Positions 63,296 to 64,000 of a DNA stretch of 64,000 nt are shown piece by piece (the first letter of the stretch is position 1; each line of letters starts with the position of its first letter). Made by a program: the position numbers and the translations under genes. This DNA comes from Bacteroidota bacterium. Its GTDB lineage: Bacteria > Bacteroidota > Bacteroidia > B-17B0 > Aurantibacillaceae. The DNA lies in NCBI GenBank assembly GCA_021155905.1, contig JAJNBG010000001.1, positions 96,552-160,551 of the forward strand, read 5' to 3'. The notes below the pieces were generated by a model that was not told the DNA's origin, searched no databases, and was given only the letters and a program-made list of their open reading frames with translations.

Positions 63296-64000
63296 ATGAG
63301 TAACAAAAAAACATCAGGCGGTTTTCCATTAATCGTTTCAGCAATTGCTATCATTATCTGTTTAGTAATTGGAATTGTGGTTTATAAATTTGTATTAGGC
63401 GATCCAGCTAATTTTGATGCGGAAGGACCGGAAAAAGGGCATCCACATAACTTCCTGGGTATTATGTATAAAGGTGGATTTATCGTTCCAATCTTATTAG
63501 GAACATTGTTTACAGTTATTTGCTTTTTCTTTGAGCGTTTGATTACAATTCAAAAAGCAAATGGTGCAGGAAACACTGACAAATTTGTAGCGAAAATTAA
63601 AGGATTGGTTGCTGCAGGTGATTTAGAAGGTGCTATCGCTGCTTGTGATAAACAAAAAGGATCTTTAGGAAATGTGGTTCGTGAGGGTTTAATGAAATAC
63701 CAGTTCGTTAAAAATGATAACACAATGGATAAAGAATCTAAAGTAGCGGCTATTTCTAAAGCATTAGAAGAAGCTACTGCATTGGAATTACCAATGTTGT
63801 CTAAAAACTTAAGCGTTATCTCAACTTGTGCATCGATTGGTACATTAGTTGGTTTGATCGGAACGGTTGTAGGTATGATTCGTGCCTTCGGTGCATTGGC
63901 TGCAGCTGGTACTCCTGATACAGCAGCTTTGGCAACAGGTATTTCTGAAGCCTTGGTTAATACATTAGTAGGTATCTTATCTTCAGCATTAGCGATTATT
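63296..64000 (+). CDS. MotA/TolQ/ExbB proton-channel family protein, 3' end outside window
   Basis: 235 residues are visible from ATG 63296; no stop is reached. The N-terminus has a membrane helix ('LIVSAIAIIICLVIGIVVYKF'). A second follows ('FIVPILLGTLFTVICFFFERL'), then a cytoplasmic helical domain with 'AIAACDKQKGSLGNVVREGL'. The conserved family segment is 'SVISTCASIGTLVGLIGTVVGMIRAF', then 'GISEALVNTLVGIL'. It would form the proton channel with ExbD/TolR partners (expected just outside the window) and energise TonB-dependent uptake, or a related motor such as gliding/T9SS. Confidence 0.95.
   Translation, partial: MSNKKTSGGFPLIVSAIAIIICLVIGIVVYKFVLGDPANFDAEGPEKGHPHNFLGIMYKGGFIVPILLGTLFTVICFFFERLITIQKANGAGNTDKFVAKIKGLVAAGDLEGAIAACDKQKGSLGNVVREGLMKYQFVKNDNTMDKESKVAAISKALEEATALELPMLSKNLSVISTCASIGTLVGLIGTVVGMIRAFGALAAAGTPDTAALATGISEALVNTLVGILSSALAII

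Overview
The window is a contiguous stretch of an AT-rich Bacteroidota chromosome. Three things show this. Seven proteins end in type IX secretion system (T9SS) sorting domains: four type A, and three of the 'gliding motility-associated' type B. There is a PorP/SprF-type outer-membrane protein with an OmpA partner. Several genes are preceded by the Bacteroidota promoter -7 element TAnnTTTG. The order and species cannot be fixed by reading alone. Both ends cut a gene: a multi-PAS histidine kinase on the left and an ExbB/TolQ proton-channel protein on the right.

Layout. 1-6.9 kb: sensor kinase, LytTR response regulator, unknown secreted protein, mnmG and a methyltransferase, tightly packed on the + strand. 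Four parS-like palindromes (TGTTYCACGTGRAACA type) lie between 5.96 and 7.48 kb and are followed by about 1.2 kb without genes. 8.1-9.0 kb: a TetR regulator with a visible operator, and a small membrane protein. 9.5-14.9 kb: fumC, a palindromic interspersed repeat, mfd and a lipoprotein. 14.9-20.7 kb: a T9SS cargo protein, then thioesterase, LolA-like, lipoprotein and FabZ-like genes resembling part of an aryl-polyene/flexirubin locus, then DUF420 and rpoN. 20.9-29.4 kb: a small secreted protein and a 2668-residue SprB-repeat adhesin.

29.5-48.9 kb is mixed: lepA, an M43 metalloprotease, an O-antigen-ligase-like protein, a HerA-like ATPase, a 1575-residue T9SS protein, 3-hydroxyanthranilate dioxygenase, enoyl-CoA hydratase, an alpha/beta hydrolase, cysQ, feoAB, purQ and two Bacteroidota membrane proteins. 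49.0-58.4 kb: a T9SS cassette (1498-residue cargo, PorP/SprF, OmpA-type lipoprotein-like partner) followed by a TPR/coiled-coil/HTH regulator.

58.55-62.96 kb is the most interesting locus. It is a compact four-gene unit: YHYH-domain protein with a T9SS tail, MbnP-like protein, MbnH/MauG-like diheme enzyme, and a second YHYH-domain T9SS protein. It ends in a strong terminator. MbnP/MbnH pairs are known as a copper-linked tryptophan-modifying system. The two flanking, probably surface-exported YHYH proteins suggest an uncharacterised secreted metal-handling or cofactor-modifying system. No tRNA, rRNA, CRISPR array, intact insertion sequence or prophage was seen.
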